Assembly (NCBI RefSeq): GCF_030506285.1
Contig: NZ_CP119422.1
Coordinates: 6,559,501-6,623,500, forward strand
Length of the DNA: 64,000 nucleotides
Direction: 5' to 3'
Origin: Catalinimonas niigatensis
GTDB taxonomy: Bacteria; Bacteroidota; Bacteroidia; Cytophagales; Cyclobacteriaceae
The first letter of the stretch is position 1. Each line of letters begins with the position of its first letter. Positions 52,507 to 61,227 of this stretch are shown piece after piece. Position numbers and translations under genes: made by a program. The notes beneath the pieces were generated by a model that was not told the DNA's origin, did not search any database, and worked only from the letters and a program-made list of their open reading frames with translations.

Positions 52507-53889
52507 ATGAAAGACAACCGAAGAACCTTTATCAAAAAAGCGGCGCTGGGCACTACCGGCATCACATTGGGAGCCTCCTCTTTCGCTTTTAGCGCCAAGA
52601 GCTACAATTCTATTCTGGGAGCCAACGACCGTATCAATATGTGTGTGATCGGAACGAGAGGACAAGGTTTTGGCCATCTCAAACGCTGGGCTAGCATGGC
52701 GGAGTCAGAAAATGTACATGTCAAAACCATCTGCGATGTAGACGAAAACCTCTGGGCAGAACGTGTAACAGCCGTTGAAGAGATACAGGGCAAAAAACCC
52801 GGTACAGAAGTAGACATGCGTAAAGTGTTTGATGACAAAGACATCCATGCAGTATCCATCGCTACCCCAAATCATTGGCATGCGCTGGCTACCATTTGGG
52901 CCGTACAGGCTGGCAAAGATGTGTATGTAGAAAAACCTTGCTCACATAATGTATTTGAAGGCAGAAAAATGATTGACGCAGCCAGAAAGTACAATAGAGT
53001 AGTGCAGGTAGGCTTCCAGAACCGTTCCATAGAGAATGTACGTAAGGCCATGCAGTTTTTACACAATGGCGGTATTGGTGACGTATATATGGCCAAAGGA
53101 CTGTGTTACAAACCCCGTGATTCTTTCGGTATTGCAGCAAACAGTGAACCGCCACAAGGCTTCCACTATGACCTGTGGTTAGGACCCGCACCCATGCGTC
53201 CTTACAACGAAAAGAAAAGTCATTATAACTGGCACTGGCACTGGGATACTGGCAATGGCGATATTGGTAACCAAGGTCCTCATCAGTTTGACGTAGCCCG
53301 CTGGGGAATGAATAAAAATGAGCATCCGGTCAAAGTGTCTTCTTCAGGAGGATATTATAAGTACACCAAAGAGCAATGCAGTCAGGAGACTGCCAACACG
53401 CAAACCGCTGTTCTGGAATATGCCGACGGAAAGATTCTTCAATTTGAAGTACGCGGCTTGTCTACCGGTGGAGAAGCGCCTATGGGCATCAAAATTGGTA
53501 ATCTTTTCTATGGCACCGAAGGCTGGATGGAAGTAGATGGTGGCAACTGGAAAACCTATATGGGTCCTAACAATGAGCCTGGTCCCAGCTCAGAAAGCCA
53601 GGGAGAAGCTACCGATCAGGTAGTAGATTATCTCGCCGCTCCGGGTGGTGGTGGACATTATTCCAACTTCATTGCGGCTGTACGCTCCGGCAACAAATCA
53701 GATCTGACCTGCGATATTGAGGAAGGTTATCATTCTACTGTACTTCCCTTGTTGTCTAACATCTCTTATCGCCTGGGCAGAAATCTGGAGTTTGATGGTA
53801 AAAAAGAGAAGTTTGTCAAAGACGCTGAAGCTGATAAAATGCTTAGTCGTGAGTACAGAAAGCCCTATGTGGTTGAGAACAATGTGTAA
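52507..53889 (+). CDS. Gfo/Idh/MocA family oxidoreductase with Tat-type leader
   Basis: A 460-residue exported member of the family. The leader has NRRTFIKKAALGTTG at about residues 4-18, a twin-arginine motif. The Rossmann segment is INMCVIGTRGQGFGHL (about 43-58), the EKP motif is VYVEKPCSHN, and QGPHQFDVARWGM gives the catalytic His and Asp. A periplasmic sugar or glycoside oxidoreductase exported with its cofactor bound is the usual reading, as for glucose-fructose oxidoreductase and GH109-type enzymes. Single gene, ended by a terminator. Confidence 0.9.
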   Translation: MKDNRRTFIKKAALGTTGITLGASSFAFSAKSYNSILGANDRINMCVIGTRGQGFGHLKRWASMAESENVHVKTICDVDENLWAERVTAVEEIQGKKPGTEVDMRKVFDDKDIHAVSIATPNHWHALATIWAVQAGKDVYVEKPCSHNVFEGRKMIDAARKYNRVVQVGFQNRSIENVRKAMQFLHNGGIGDVYMAKGLCYKPRDSFGIAANSEPPQGFHYDLWLGPAPMRPYNEKKSHYNWHWHWDTGNGDIGNQGPHQFDVARWGMNKNEHPVKVSSSGGYYKYTKEQCSQETANTQTAVLEYADGKILQFEVRGLSTGGEAPMGIKIGNLFYGTEGWMEVDGGNWKTYMGPNNEPGPSSESQGEATDQVVDYLAAPGGGGHYSNFIAAVRSGNKSDLTCDIEEGYHSTVLPLLSNISYRLGRNLEFDGKKEKFVKDAEADKMLSREYRKPYVVENNV

Positions 53890-53917
53890 ATTTTAATCAC
53901 ATTATAAAATGAGTGAA

Positions 53918-53957
53918 AGCGGATGCTGGCGATGAAAAGCCTTATCCGCTTTTTTTA
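53918..53957 (+). terminator. rho-independent terminator
   Basis: AGCGGAT at 53918-53924 pairs with ATCCGCT at 53944-53950, followed by a seven-base T-run. It lies about 30 bp after the stop codon of the Tat-leader oxidoreductase. Confidence 0.8.
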
Positions 53958-54111
53958 TGTGCTTTTGTATGAAACCTGCATAGCTCAAGCCCTCATACCT
54001 TCGTCCATGAGTGCTTTAATACAGCAACTCCTCTTCTCCGATTAATTGATTTTCCTGGCGGAAAATAGGCATTCTATGCTTACATTTAAGAATTCACCTA
54101 ACCTAATCATC

Positions 54112-56097
54112 ATGAGAGTATTCTGGATAAGCATGGGTATGCTATTTTTTTCATGCAGTACCCTATTGGCTCAGGACTGGAAGATTGTAACCGAACCTGC
54201 TGCGCTGACTTTGGACGTAGAAAAAACCGCGCAAATCAAGGCTAAAGTAGTAGATGCTGATGGCAAAGAAGTTTCCGGGCAGGAAATCTTTTTCTATTCC
54301 CGCAAAGGTAAGGCGGTAGAAGTAGATACTACTGGCTTGGTGACTGCCCACCTGCCTGGCGAACATAAACTGATTGTGATTGCCCCTCCCAAAAATGGTG
54401 GAAAGCCCATCCGCCTGGACTATCCGGTAAAAGTCAATTTTCCGCCCATCAGTGAGATCAAAGTAGAAGAGATTCCTGCTGAAATTTATGCAGGCACCAC
54501 ATTGCCTTTGCAGGTAACCGTGATGGATGAGATGGATCTGGTAAGAGAAGAAGTACAACTTAAAACGACAAGTACTGATCCTGCTGTGGCTTCCGCTGAT
54601 CCTTACCTGAACCTGAAGGCGCATAAGCCTGGCAAAACTACGGTCACAGTGACCAATGGTGAGGTTGAAAACAAACTTGATGTCAATGTGATTCCTTTTC
54701 CAGCTAAGGAAGTGAAGCTGGAAGGAGATAGGGAAGAAGCCCGCACCGGCGATGTGTTTCATTTTACTGCCAAAGTAGTGGACGATGAAGGTAATGAAAT
54801 CAGCGATGCGCCAGTTACGTATTCCTTTCAGGGAAAAGCGGATGATGTGTCTTCCAGCGCTTCCGGACTGATCAAACAGGATGGACGATTTGTAGCCGAT
54901 GTGGCTGGTATGTATACCATCATGGCGGCTTCCGGACCCTATGTAGCGCAGCAAACTATTAAGATCGTTCCCCGTGAAGTAGACCGTAAAATAGAACTGG
55001 TAGGTAAAGGATCAGTAGATGACAAACATACTTCCGACTTCTGGGTATGGGAAGGTGTAGATGGCCGTGACTATGCAGTGACCGGTACCTGGGGTGCTGA
55101 TGGCAAAGCTTATTTTTGGGATGTTACCAACCCTGCTGCCATTGAGCGCATTGACAGTATTCAGGTAGATGCCCGCACCGTGAATGATGTGAAAGTATCG
55201 GAAGATGGAAAGATTTGTATCATCAGCCGGGAGGGAGCTTCCAACCGCAAGAATGGCATCGTCATCATTGACGTCACCAATCCACGTGAAGCAGAAGTCA
55301 TTTCTACCTTTACCGAAAACCTGACAGGTGGAGTGCATAACCTTTACATCTACCAAAATCATGTCTATGCCCTGAGCGCCGGACAGAAATATTATGTGAT
55401 TAATATTGATGACCCTAAACAACCCAGGATCGTCAGCAAGTTTGAATTGGAAACTCCTGCCCATTCCATCCACGATGTATGGGTACAGGATGGCATCGCC
55501 TATTCCTCCAACTGGTCAGATGGTATTCAGCTGGTAGATGTGGGCAATGGCATTGCTGGTGGCTCACCGGAAAATCCTAAACAATTTGCCAGCTATGCTT
55601 ATCCCAGCGGTGCTAACCATGCTACTTTCCCCTTCAAGAGCAAGTCTACTGACAAGTTTTATGTGATTGGCGGCGATGAAATCTTTCCTTACGGACTGGA
55701 TGTCAACAAAGAAAACATGGCAGCAGGCTTCCTGCACTTTATTGACTTTAGTGATCTGGAAAATCCTGATGAGATTGCACGTTTTGAAGTACCCAATGCG
55801 GGTTCACACAATTACTGGGTAGATGAAGAAAATGAACTACTTTATGCTTCCTTTTACAATGGCGGAGTGCGTGTGGTAGACATCAGCGGCGAACTGATGG
55901 GCGATTTGTACAAGCAGGGCAGAGAGATTGCCTGGATCATTCCCAGTGATCCTGATGGCTATATTCCCAATGCACCATTTACCTGGGGTGCACAGCCTTA
56001 CAAAGGACATATTTTCTACTCCGATTGGAACAGCGGCCTCTGGGCAGCCAAACTGGAGCCAGAAACACCAGAAGAAACCCGGTTGGAAAGCCGTTAA
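54112..56097 (+). CDS. Ig-like and LVIVD-repeat exported protein
   Basis: A 661-residue exported protein. After a leader (cleavage near LLAQ) residues about 22-300 form three or so bacterial Ig-like beta domains (LDVEKTAQIKAKVVDADGKEV type repeats). Residues about 310-655 contain LVIVD repeats that build a beta-propeller (VIIDVTNPREAEVIST, VINIDDPKQPRIVSK, QLVDVGNG, HFIDFSDLENPDEIA). No catalytic motif is recognised; a surface or periplasmic binding role is likely. It is 158 bp upstream of another propeller protein with a leader, so they may be co-transcribed. Confidence 0.82.
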   Translation: MRVFWISMGMLFFSCSTLLAQDWKIVTEPAALTLDVEKTAQIKAKVVDADGKEVSGQEIFFYSRKGKAVEVDTTGLVTAHLPGEHKLIVIAPPKNGGKPIRLDYPVKVNFPPISEIKVEEIPAEIYAGTTLPLQVTVMDEMDLVREEVQLKTTSTDPAVASADPYLNLKAHKPGKTTVTVTNGEVENKLDVNVIPFPAKEVKLEGDREEARTGDVFHFTAKVVDDEGNEISDAPVTYSFQGKADDVSSSASGLIKQDGRFVADVAGMYTIMAASGPYVAQQTIKIVPREVDRKIELVGKGSVDDKHTSDFWVWEGVDGRDYAVTGTWGADGKAYFWDVTNPAAIERIDSIQVDARTVNDVKVSEDGKICIISREGASNRKNGIVIIDVTNPREAEVISTFTENLTGGVHNLYIYQNHVYALSAGQKYYVINIDDPKQPRIVSKFELETPAHSIHDVWVQDGIAYSSNWSDGIQLVDVGNGIAGGSPENPKQFASYAYPSGANHATFPFKSKSTDKFYVIGGDEIFPYGLDVNKENMAAGFLHFIDFSDLENPDEIARFEVPNAGSHNYWVDEENELLYASFYNGGVRVVDISGELMGDLYKQGREIAWIIPSDPDGYIPNAPFTWGAQPYKGHIFYSDWNSGLWAAKLEPETPEETRLESR

Positions 56098-56145
56098 ACT
56101 AAAAGCCCCCTCCTCAGTTCAACTGCCGAGGGACTCAATTTTCCC

Positions 56146-56176
56146 CTTCAGAGTCACTCGTAAGAGGACTCTGAAG
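56146..56176. terminator. inverted repeat between the two propeller genes
   Basis: CTTCAGAGTC at 56146-56155 and GACTCTGAAG at 56167-56176 are a perfect 10-base-pair stem. A second weaker pair, CAGATT/AATCTG, follows at about 56194-56218. There is no T-run, so partial termination or mRNA processing between the two genes is more likely than a full stop. Confidence 0.5.
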
Positions 56177-56255
56177 TAAAGCAATACTTCATCCTCAGAT
56201 TTACCTGCTAGGCAATCTGAAGTTTTGGAAGCCTAATACATAAAAGCGAAATAGC

Positions 56256-57410
56256 ATGAAAAAGATATGGATAAGTAGTGCATTTATTCTGTTCAGCCTG
56301 CTGAATGTGCAGGCGCAGGATTATTATATCTACGTTGCTGCGGAGTCGGAAGATGAAGTGTCACTGATCAAATTTGACGGAGAGAAAGCAGAAACGATCA
56401 AAAATATTCCGGTAGGCGTATGGCCGGCGGAGATAGAAGGGCCGCACGGTATCACAGTGGCTCCCGACGGTAAGCATTGGTATTTGTCCATGGCTCATGG
56501 CAATCCTTTTGGTTACCTCTATAAATTTGAAACTGGTAGCGATGAAAAAGTAGGAGAAACGACCTTGGGATTGTTTCCTGCCTCCATGCAAATCTCTCCG
56601 GCAAACGGATTGCTCTTTGTCGTTAACTTTAACCTGCACGGAGATATGGTTCCTTCCACTATTTCGGTCGTAGATCCGGAAAGTATGAGTGAACTCAAGC
56701 AGGTAACCGTAGGCACCATGCCGCATGGTTCGCGTATCACCCCCGATGGTATGCACCAGTATTCGGTAGGCATGATGTCGGGTGAGCTTTTTGAGATCAA
56801 CACCATGACTTTGGAAGTATCCCGCATTCTTAACCTGGATACCAACGAAGCCATTGATCCTGAAATGGATGATGCCCATGCCATACATGAAGACCACAGC
56901 CAGCACAACATGGGAGGAAATACGATGGCATCCATGAGTGAGATGGGGGCTACTATGGAGCATCATCATTCGGCAACCAAGCCTACCTGGGTAATGCCTC
57001 ATCCAAATAAGAAGCTGGCTTACGTAACTGGCAATGGATCAGATGAGATACTGGAAGTAGACCTGGAGCAGTGGAAAATAGTAGATCGCTTCAAAGGAGG
57101 AAAAGGGCCTTATAACCTGGAAATCTCACCTGATGGTAGTAAACTGGTTGTGAGCTACAAGAGCGATGGCAGCACGGGTATCTGGGATTTGAAAAAGAAA
57201 AAAGAGATTGCTCGCATAGAAAACCTCCGCAAAGTAACCCACGGCGTAGCCATCTCTCCCGACAATAAATATGCTTTCATCTCGGTAGAAGGCATTGGCG
57301 GTGAGCCCGGCACCATGGAAGTGATTGACCTGAAAAAAGGCAAGCGGGTCACCTATGCCGAACTGGGCAAGCAAGCCGGTGGCATCGCTTTCTGGAAGAT
57401 GGAAGAGTAG
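56256..57410 (+). CDS. YncE-like beta-propeller protein with a His/Met-rich insertion
   Basis: A 384-residue exported beta-propeller (signal peptide ending near VQAQ). Blades carry the PDGKHWYLS, SPANGLLFVVNF, TPDGMHQYSVG, SPDGSKLVVSY and SPDNKYAFISVEG repeats typical of YncE/cytochrome-D1-like propellers. An insertion at about 204-238 contains eight His and six Met, with HEDHSQHNMGG and MEHHHSATK, which is a plausible copper or other soft-metal site. Function unknown; periplasmic. Linked to the LVIVD protein upstream. Confidence 0.85.
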   Translation: MKKIWISSAFILFSLLNVQAQDYYIYVAAESEDEVSLIKFDGEKAETIKNIPVGVWPAEIEGPHGITVAPDGKHWYLSMAHGNPFGYLYKFETGSDEKVGETTLGLFPASMQISPANGLLFVVNFNLHGDMVPSTISVVDPESMSELKQVTVGTMPHGSRITPDGMHQYSVGMMSGELFEINTMTLEVSRILNLDTNEAIDPEMDDAHAIHEDHSQHNMGGNTMASMSEMGATMEHHHSATKPTWVMPHPNKKLAYVTGNGSDEILEVDLEQWKIVDRFKGGKGPYNLEISPDGSKLVVSYKSDGSTGIWDLKKKKEIARIENLRKVTHGVAISPDNKYAFISVEGIGGEPGTMEVIDLKKGKRVTYAELGKQAGGIAFWKMEE

Positions 57411-57439
57411 AGGAAAAGTCTAAATTAAAACTTAAAAAG

Positions 57440-58030
57440 ATGGATTTACATCAGTACGTACTCAGAGGGAAGGTTATTCATCAGATGACGGATGATGAAT
57501 TCTACCAGTTTTGTACAGACAATCCCGAACTTAGATTAGAGCGCAACGAACATCAGGAAATCATCATTATGTCACCTACCGGAACGACTTCAGGATTTAA
57601 CAGTAGTGAATGTTTTGGACAATTGTATCTTTGGAACAAACAAACTAAACTGGGAAAGACCTTTGACTCCTCTACTGGTTTTCTACTGCCAGATGGTTCG
57701 GTACGTTCTCCCGATGCCGCCTGGGTTTCTAACACCCAGTGGAAACAGCTTACTGCCGAGCAGAAGAAGAAGTTTGCTCCCCTCTGTCCTGTCTTTGTCA
57801 TAGAAGTTAAATCTGAGTCAGACAATTTGACTGATCTACAGAAAAAAATGCAGATGTGGATCAGCAATGGCTGCCTGCTGGCTTTCCTCATTGATCCTGA
57901 ATTGAAGCAATCATTTATTTACGCCAAAAATACTGCAGTGGAACAGATTAGAGGATTTGACAAGCAATTGTCAGGTGGTACCGTACTTCCCGGTTTTGAA
58001 CTGGACCTTTCCGAATTGGAGGAGGTATAA
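57440..58030 (+). CDS. Uma2 family restriction endonuclease-like protein
   Basis: A 196-residue PD-(D/E)XK-fold protein of the Uma2/DUF820 family. The catalytic core is SPDAAWV (about 94-100) and PVFVIEVKSESDNLTDLQKK (about 114-133), with Asp and Glu-x-Lys in place. Such proteins are common and multi-copy in Cytophagales and cyanobacteria; their biological role is not established. It lies 29 bp after the propeller gene and could be co-transcribed. Confidence 0.9.
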   Translation: MDLHQYVLRGKVIHQMTDDEFYQFCTDNPELRLERNEHQEIIIMSPTGTTSGFNSSECFGQLYLWNKQTKLGKTFDSSTGFLLPDGSVRSPDAAWVSNTQWKQLTAEQKKKFAPLCPVFVIEVKSESDNLTDLQKKMQMWISNGCLLAFLIDPELKQSFIYAKNTAVEQIRGFDKQLSGGTVLPGFELDLSELEEV

Positions 58031-58037
58031 GCTGGAT

Positions 58038-58092
58038 GTCAGGAGTCGGAAGACAGAAGAAAACTTTCAGCTTCGTGCTACCGTCTCCTGAC
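58038..58092. repeat. dispersed GGAAG-type intergenic repeat
   Basis: GTCAGGAG at 58038-58045 pairs with CTCCTGAC at 58085-58092, and the arms extend imperfectly to about 22 bases (17 matches). The word CAGGAGTCGGAAG at 58040-58052 is the complement of CTTCCGACTCCTG at 5568-5580. Same family as the element at 5524-5600. Confidence 0.55.
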
Positions 58093-58111
58093 CATTAAAC
58101 GTTAAAATTCA

Positions 58112-59119
58112 ATGCGCAATACTTTTGCTTTAAGTTATTTACTTTTCATATCAGCCAGTCTCACTATCCTCTTCTTATCCGGTTGCCAAACACCAGAGAG
58201 TACTGCGTCCGCTTCGGTATTGTCGGGAAAAGTGATTTGTGTGGATGCTGGTCATGGAGGAACTGCCGCTACTGATTCGTATAGGGTAGGAGCAGGAGGG
58301 GAGAGGGAGGAGTGGATCAACCTGCGGGTAGCCCGGGATCTCAAAAAACTACTGGAAGCAGAAGGGGCCAGGGTACTGATGACACGCAGCAAAGACACCC
58401 ATGTAGACTTGCAGGCCAGGGCTATGCTGGCGGTAGATCAAAAGGCTGATGTCTTCCTTTCCATCCACCACAATGCTACTGCCGATACATCAGTTAATTT
58501 TCCCATCATTTACTACCATGCCAATGCTTCGGAAAATAAAGCCAGTGTACAACTGGCTCAACTGGTAGGACAGCAATTGCTGCAAGCACTTTTCCCTCAG
58601 GACACCCTCATCAGCATTGCCTCAGACCATACCATCTTCCCGAAGGGTGGTACTGCTGTATTGCGGCATAGCTACGGCATTCCCGGCATCATCGGTGAGG
58701 CTTCTTTTTTTACAAATCCTTCTGAAGAAGAGCAGTTGAGGCAGGAAAGTTATAACCAACAGGAGGCTCAGGCTTATCTGCAATCGCTAATCACTTTCTT
58801 TGGTCAGGAGATTCCCACCATTGAAGAAAAATACAGCCGTATTCAACTACCACCATTTGCAGTCTTGCAGGAAGCGGAACGTATGCACCCCACCGCTCGC
58901 CTTTGGTTACAAGACTATCAGCAGGGTAAGGCGCTTTACGATGAGCATCAATTGGATACTGCTTATCAACTCCTGACCCGCTCTGCCCGCAGCTTTCCTG
59001 ATTCCTATGTGGCCGGAGAAGCGCATCTTCTACGTGCGGAAATCTTAGCAGTTCAAGATAGCCTGGAAGCCGCCACTGCTACCTTTCAGCGAGTGAAGGA
59101 ATATTATGTTGGTTTGTGA
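58112..59119 (+). CDS. N-acetylmuramoyl-L-alanine amidase (Amidase_3) lipoprotein
   Basis: A 335-residue lipoprotein with lipobox LSGC (Cys25). The zinc amidase domain spans about 38-235: VDAGHGG with the first His, REEWINL with the Glu, IHHNA with the second His, and GEASFF with the catalytic Glu. It cleaves the bond between MurNAc and L-Ala of peptidoglycan. The C-terminal 100 residues are helical and TPR-like (HLLRAEILAVQDSLEAATAT), perhaps for partner binding. Periplasmic face of the outer membrane. Confidence 0.92.
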   Translation: MRNTFALSYLLFISASLTILFLSGCQTPESTASASVLSGKVICVDAGHGGTAATDSYRVGAGGEREEWINLRVARDLKKLLEAEGARVLMTRSKDTHVDLQARAMLAVDQKADVFLSIHHNATADTSVNFPIIYYHANASENKASVQLAQLVGQQLLQALFPQDTLISIASDHTIFPKGGTAVLRHSYGIPGIIGEASFFTNPSEEEQLRQESYNQQEAQAYLQSLITFFGQEIPTIEEKYSRIQLPPFAVLQEAERMHPTARLWLQDYQQGKALYDEHQLDTAYQLLTRSARSFPDSYVAGEAHLLRAEILAVQDSLEAATATFQRVKEYYVGL

Positions 59120-59248
59120 TGGAGACTGAATTTGCGTATTAAATCCATTCCATTTTAGAAAAGACGTAGATTGAACCCTTGCTCTTTATCAAAAAAACAA
59201 ATCGCTAAACTCAGCAAATATCGGGTGGGTATCGGGCAAATTGTCTAC

Positions 59249-59256
59249 TACCTTTG
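59249..59256 (+). promoter_or_regulatory. candidate -7 element for the alkylation-repair genes
   Basis: TACCTTTG is an exact TAnnTTTG match, 24 bp upstream of the ATG at 59281. I do not see a TTG at the ideal -33 distance, so it may be a weak or activator-dependent promoter. Confidence 0.45.
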
Positions 59257-59280
59257 TCTTATCAACGATTAAAAAGAAAT

Positions 59281-60132
59281 ATGGAAACGCAGACAGATAT
59301 TCACTTTTACCGGATTGCCGAAGCCATTGAGTACATTCAGCGCAACTTCAAAGCACAGCCTCAACTGGATGAGGTGGCTGAACAGATACACTTGAGCTCA
59401 TATCACTTTCAGCGATTGTTTACCGAATGGGCAGGCGTGAGTCCCAAGAAATTTTTGCAGTACATTACCCTGGCATATGCCAAAAAAATGCTGAAAGAGC
59501 AACAGGCTACACTGTTTGAAACTGCGCTGGACTCAGGGCTTTCCGGCACAGGACGCCTGCATGATCTGTTCATCAACATAGAAGGCATGACGCCCGGTGA
59601 ATACAAAAAGGGTGGTGAAGCCCTTTCCATCAACTACAGCTTTGCCGAATGTCCCTTTGGTACGCTGCTGGTGGCCTCTACCGCAAAAGGGATTTGCCAC
59701 ATTGCCTTTGCCGATGATGCGCAGGAAGCATTGAGCGAATTGAAGGCCATGTTTCCGAATGCACACTATCAACAGATGGTGGATATGCAGCAGCAGAATG
59801 TGCTTTACATCTTTACCCACGACTGGAACCAACTGCACCAGATCAAGCTGCATTTGAAAGGAACAGATTTTCAGCTCAAGGTGTGGGAAACGCTACTCAA
59901 GATTCCCAAAGGTCAGCTGGCTTCTTATGGCAGCATAGCCAAACAGATCAGTCGCCCGAAAGCTTCCCGGGCAGTAGGCACCGCCATCGGCGATAATCCG
60001 GTAGCTTATCTTATTCCCTGCCATCGGGTGATCCAGTCCAGTGGCGTATTTGGAGGCTACCATTGGGGGAGTGTGCGCAAAACCGCCATGATCGGCTGGG
60101 AAGCAGCACAGACAGATCAGTTCAATGTATAA
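59281..60132 (+). CDS. AraC-type HTH and methylated-DNA-protein-cysteine methyltransferase fusion
   Basis: A 283-residue protein, like Ada without its N-terminal zinc domain. An AraC HTH at about 8-100 (LDEVAEQIHLSSYHFQRLF) is followed by an MGMT domain at about 115-275. The acceptor site is Cys247 in IPCHRV; the asparagine and tyrosine hinge regions are also as expected. It repairs O6-alkylguanine by suicide transfer and may regulate repair genes. I use the ATG at 59281; the upstream ATG at 59254 adds only unsupported residues. It is followed by the Ada-type zinc protein and AlkB. Confidence 0.93.
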   Translation: METQTDIHFYRIAEAIEYIQRNFKAQPQLDEVAEQIHLSSYHFQRLFTEWAGVSPKKFLQYITLAYAKKMLKEQQATLFETALDSGLSGTGRLHDLFINIEGMTPGEYKKGGEALSINYSFAECPFGTLLVASTAKGICHIAFADDAQEALSELKAMFPNAHYQQMVDMQQQNVLYIFTHDWNQLHQIKLHLKGTDFQLKVWETLLKIPKGQLASYGSIAKQISRPKASRAVGTAIGDNPVAYLIPCHRVIQSSGVFGGYHWGSVRKTAMIGWEAAQTDQFNV

Positions 60133-60171
60133 CAATCTCCATGTTTTGCGGGTGAAAACGAAAATCAGAAA

Positions 60172-60417
60172 ATGATAAGACATCATGAAATACCTGATCT
60201 TGCCCTCAGAAGGTTGATCAAAGAAAAAAAGATTGGCTGGGGAGGTAACTTCAAGCTGAAAATCTATGGGACCCTGAACTGTAAGTCGGGCAAGCGGTTG
60301 AAGAAAGAAACCAGGGTCTTTTTTTTCTCAGACCTGGAAGCTGTGAAAGAAGGTTATCGCCCCTGTGGACATTGTTTGAAAGAAGCATACAAAAACTGGA
60401 AAAATGGACTTGTTTAA
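60172..60417 (+). CDS. Ada-type zinc-binding domain protein with the nucleophile replaced
   Basis: An 81-residue stand-alone domain resembling the zinc site of Ada. Ada's IFCRPSC aligns with IYGTLNC at 31-37, so the methyl-accepting Cys is Gly33, while structural cysteines Cys37, Cys65 and Cys68 (GYRPCGHC) remain. The RVFFFSDLEAVKEGYRPC segment is a good match to Ada. It cannot accept a methyl group at the usual position and may act as a DNA- or protein-binding adaptor. Its last codons overlap the AlkB gene by 14 bp, so the two are translated together. Confidence 0.85.
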   Translation: MIRHHEIPDLALRRLIKEKKIGWGGNFKLKIYGTLNCKSGKRLKKETRVFFFSDLEAVKEGYRPCGHCLKEAYKNWKNGLV

Positions 60418-61012
60418 TCAGGATAAGCTTAGCAATCTCCTGCCACATGATGGAATCGTCAATTACCATGGCACCATTCTACAACCGGAAGAGGCCGATG
60501 ATTATTTTGAGCGATTACTGCATTGTATTGCCTGGAAAAATGATGAAGCCGTGATGTTTGGCAAACATATCATCACCAAAAGAAAAGTGGCCTGGTATGG
60601 AGACGAAGCGTATGCTTACACTTATTCCAATGCCACCAAGCAGGCGCTGCCCTGGACGGATGAACTGCTTAAGCTCAGGCAAAGCGTTGAAATCCATAGT
60701 GGCACCACATTCAATTCCTGTCTGCTGAATTTGTACCATGATGGAGAAGAGGGCATGGCCTGGCACAGTGATGATGAAAAGATGCTGGAAAAAGACGGCA
60801 GCATCGCCTCGCTCAGCCTGGGTGCTGAAAGAAAATTTGCTTTCAAACATAAAGAAAGTAAACAAACGATCTCTCTGCTCCTGGAACATGGCAGCCTCCT
60901 GATGATGAAAGGGACCACCCAGACCAACTGGCTGCACCGTTTACCTCCCACCAAAAAAGTCAGGCGACCCCGAATCAACCTCACTTTCAGGAGGATGTGT
61001 GAAGAGAGGTAG
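60404..61012 (+). CDS. alkB: AlkB-family 2-oxoglutarate/Fe(II) dioxygenase
   Basis: A 202-residue demethylase that repairs 1-methyladenine and 3-methylcytosine. Iron ligands His121 and Asp123 are in WHSDDE and His178 is in NWLHRLP; 2-oxoglutarate contacts are in RPRINLTFR (Arg190 and Arg196). The nucleotide recognition lid begins near GKHIITKRKVAWYGDEAYAY. It overlaps the Ada-type zinc gene and forms a compact alkylation-repair operon with the MGMT fusion gene. The sequence groups with the shorter ALKBH2-like type. Confidence 0.92.
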   Translation: MDLFNQDKLSNLLPHDGIVNYHGTILQPEEADDYFERLLHCIAWKNDEAVMFGKHIITKRKVAWYGDEAYAYTYSNATKQALPWTDELLKLRQSVEIHSGTTFNSCLLNLYHDGEEGMAWHSDDEKMLEKDGSIASLSLGAERKFAFKHKESKQTISLLLEHGSLLMMKGTTQTNWLHRLPPTKKVRRPRINLTFRRMCEER

Positions 61013-61227
61013 TTTAAAAACCTATGTGAATGGATATGAAGTATAACTGGACTAATAATGAAGTCCAAACAAACAATATTTATGAGTGAATAAGCAGGAA
61101 GGTCAAAACTTTATGCTTCACCTAAACTTATGACTCACATTCAAAAAATGATTCTCAGCATAAAATTGCTATATTGTACGGACTACTTATACGACCAAAA
61201 ACGACTATACCTAAACAGTCTTTCCTC

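Noticed and set aside
57440-58030. Restriction-modification or other defence system around Uma2
   Set aside because: No methyltransferase, helicase or other defence gene flanks it; Uma2 genes are commonly solitary.
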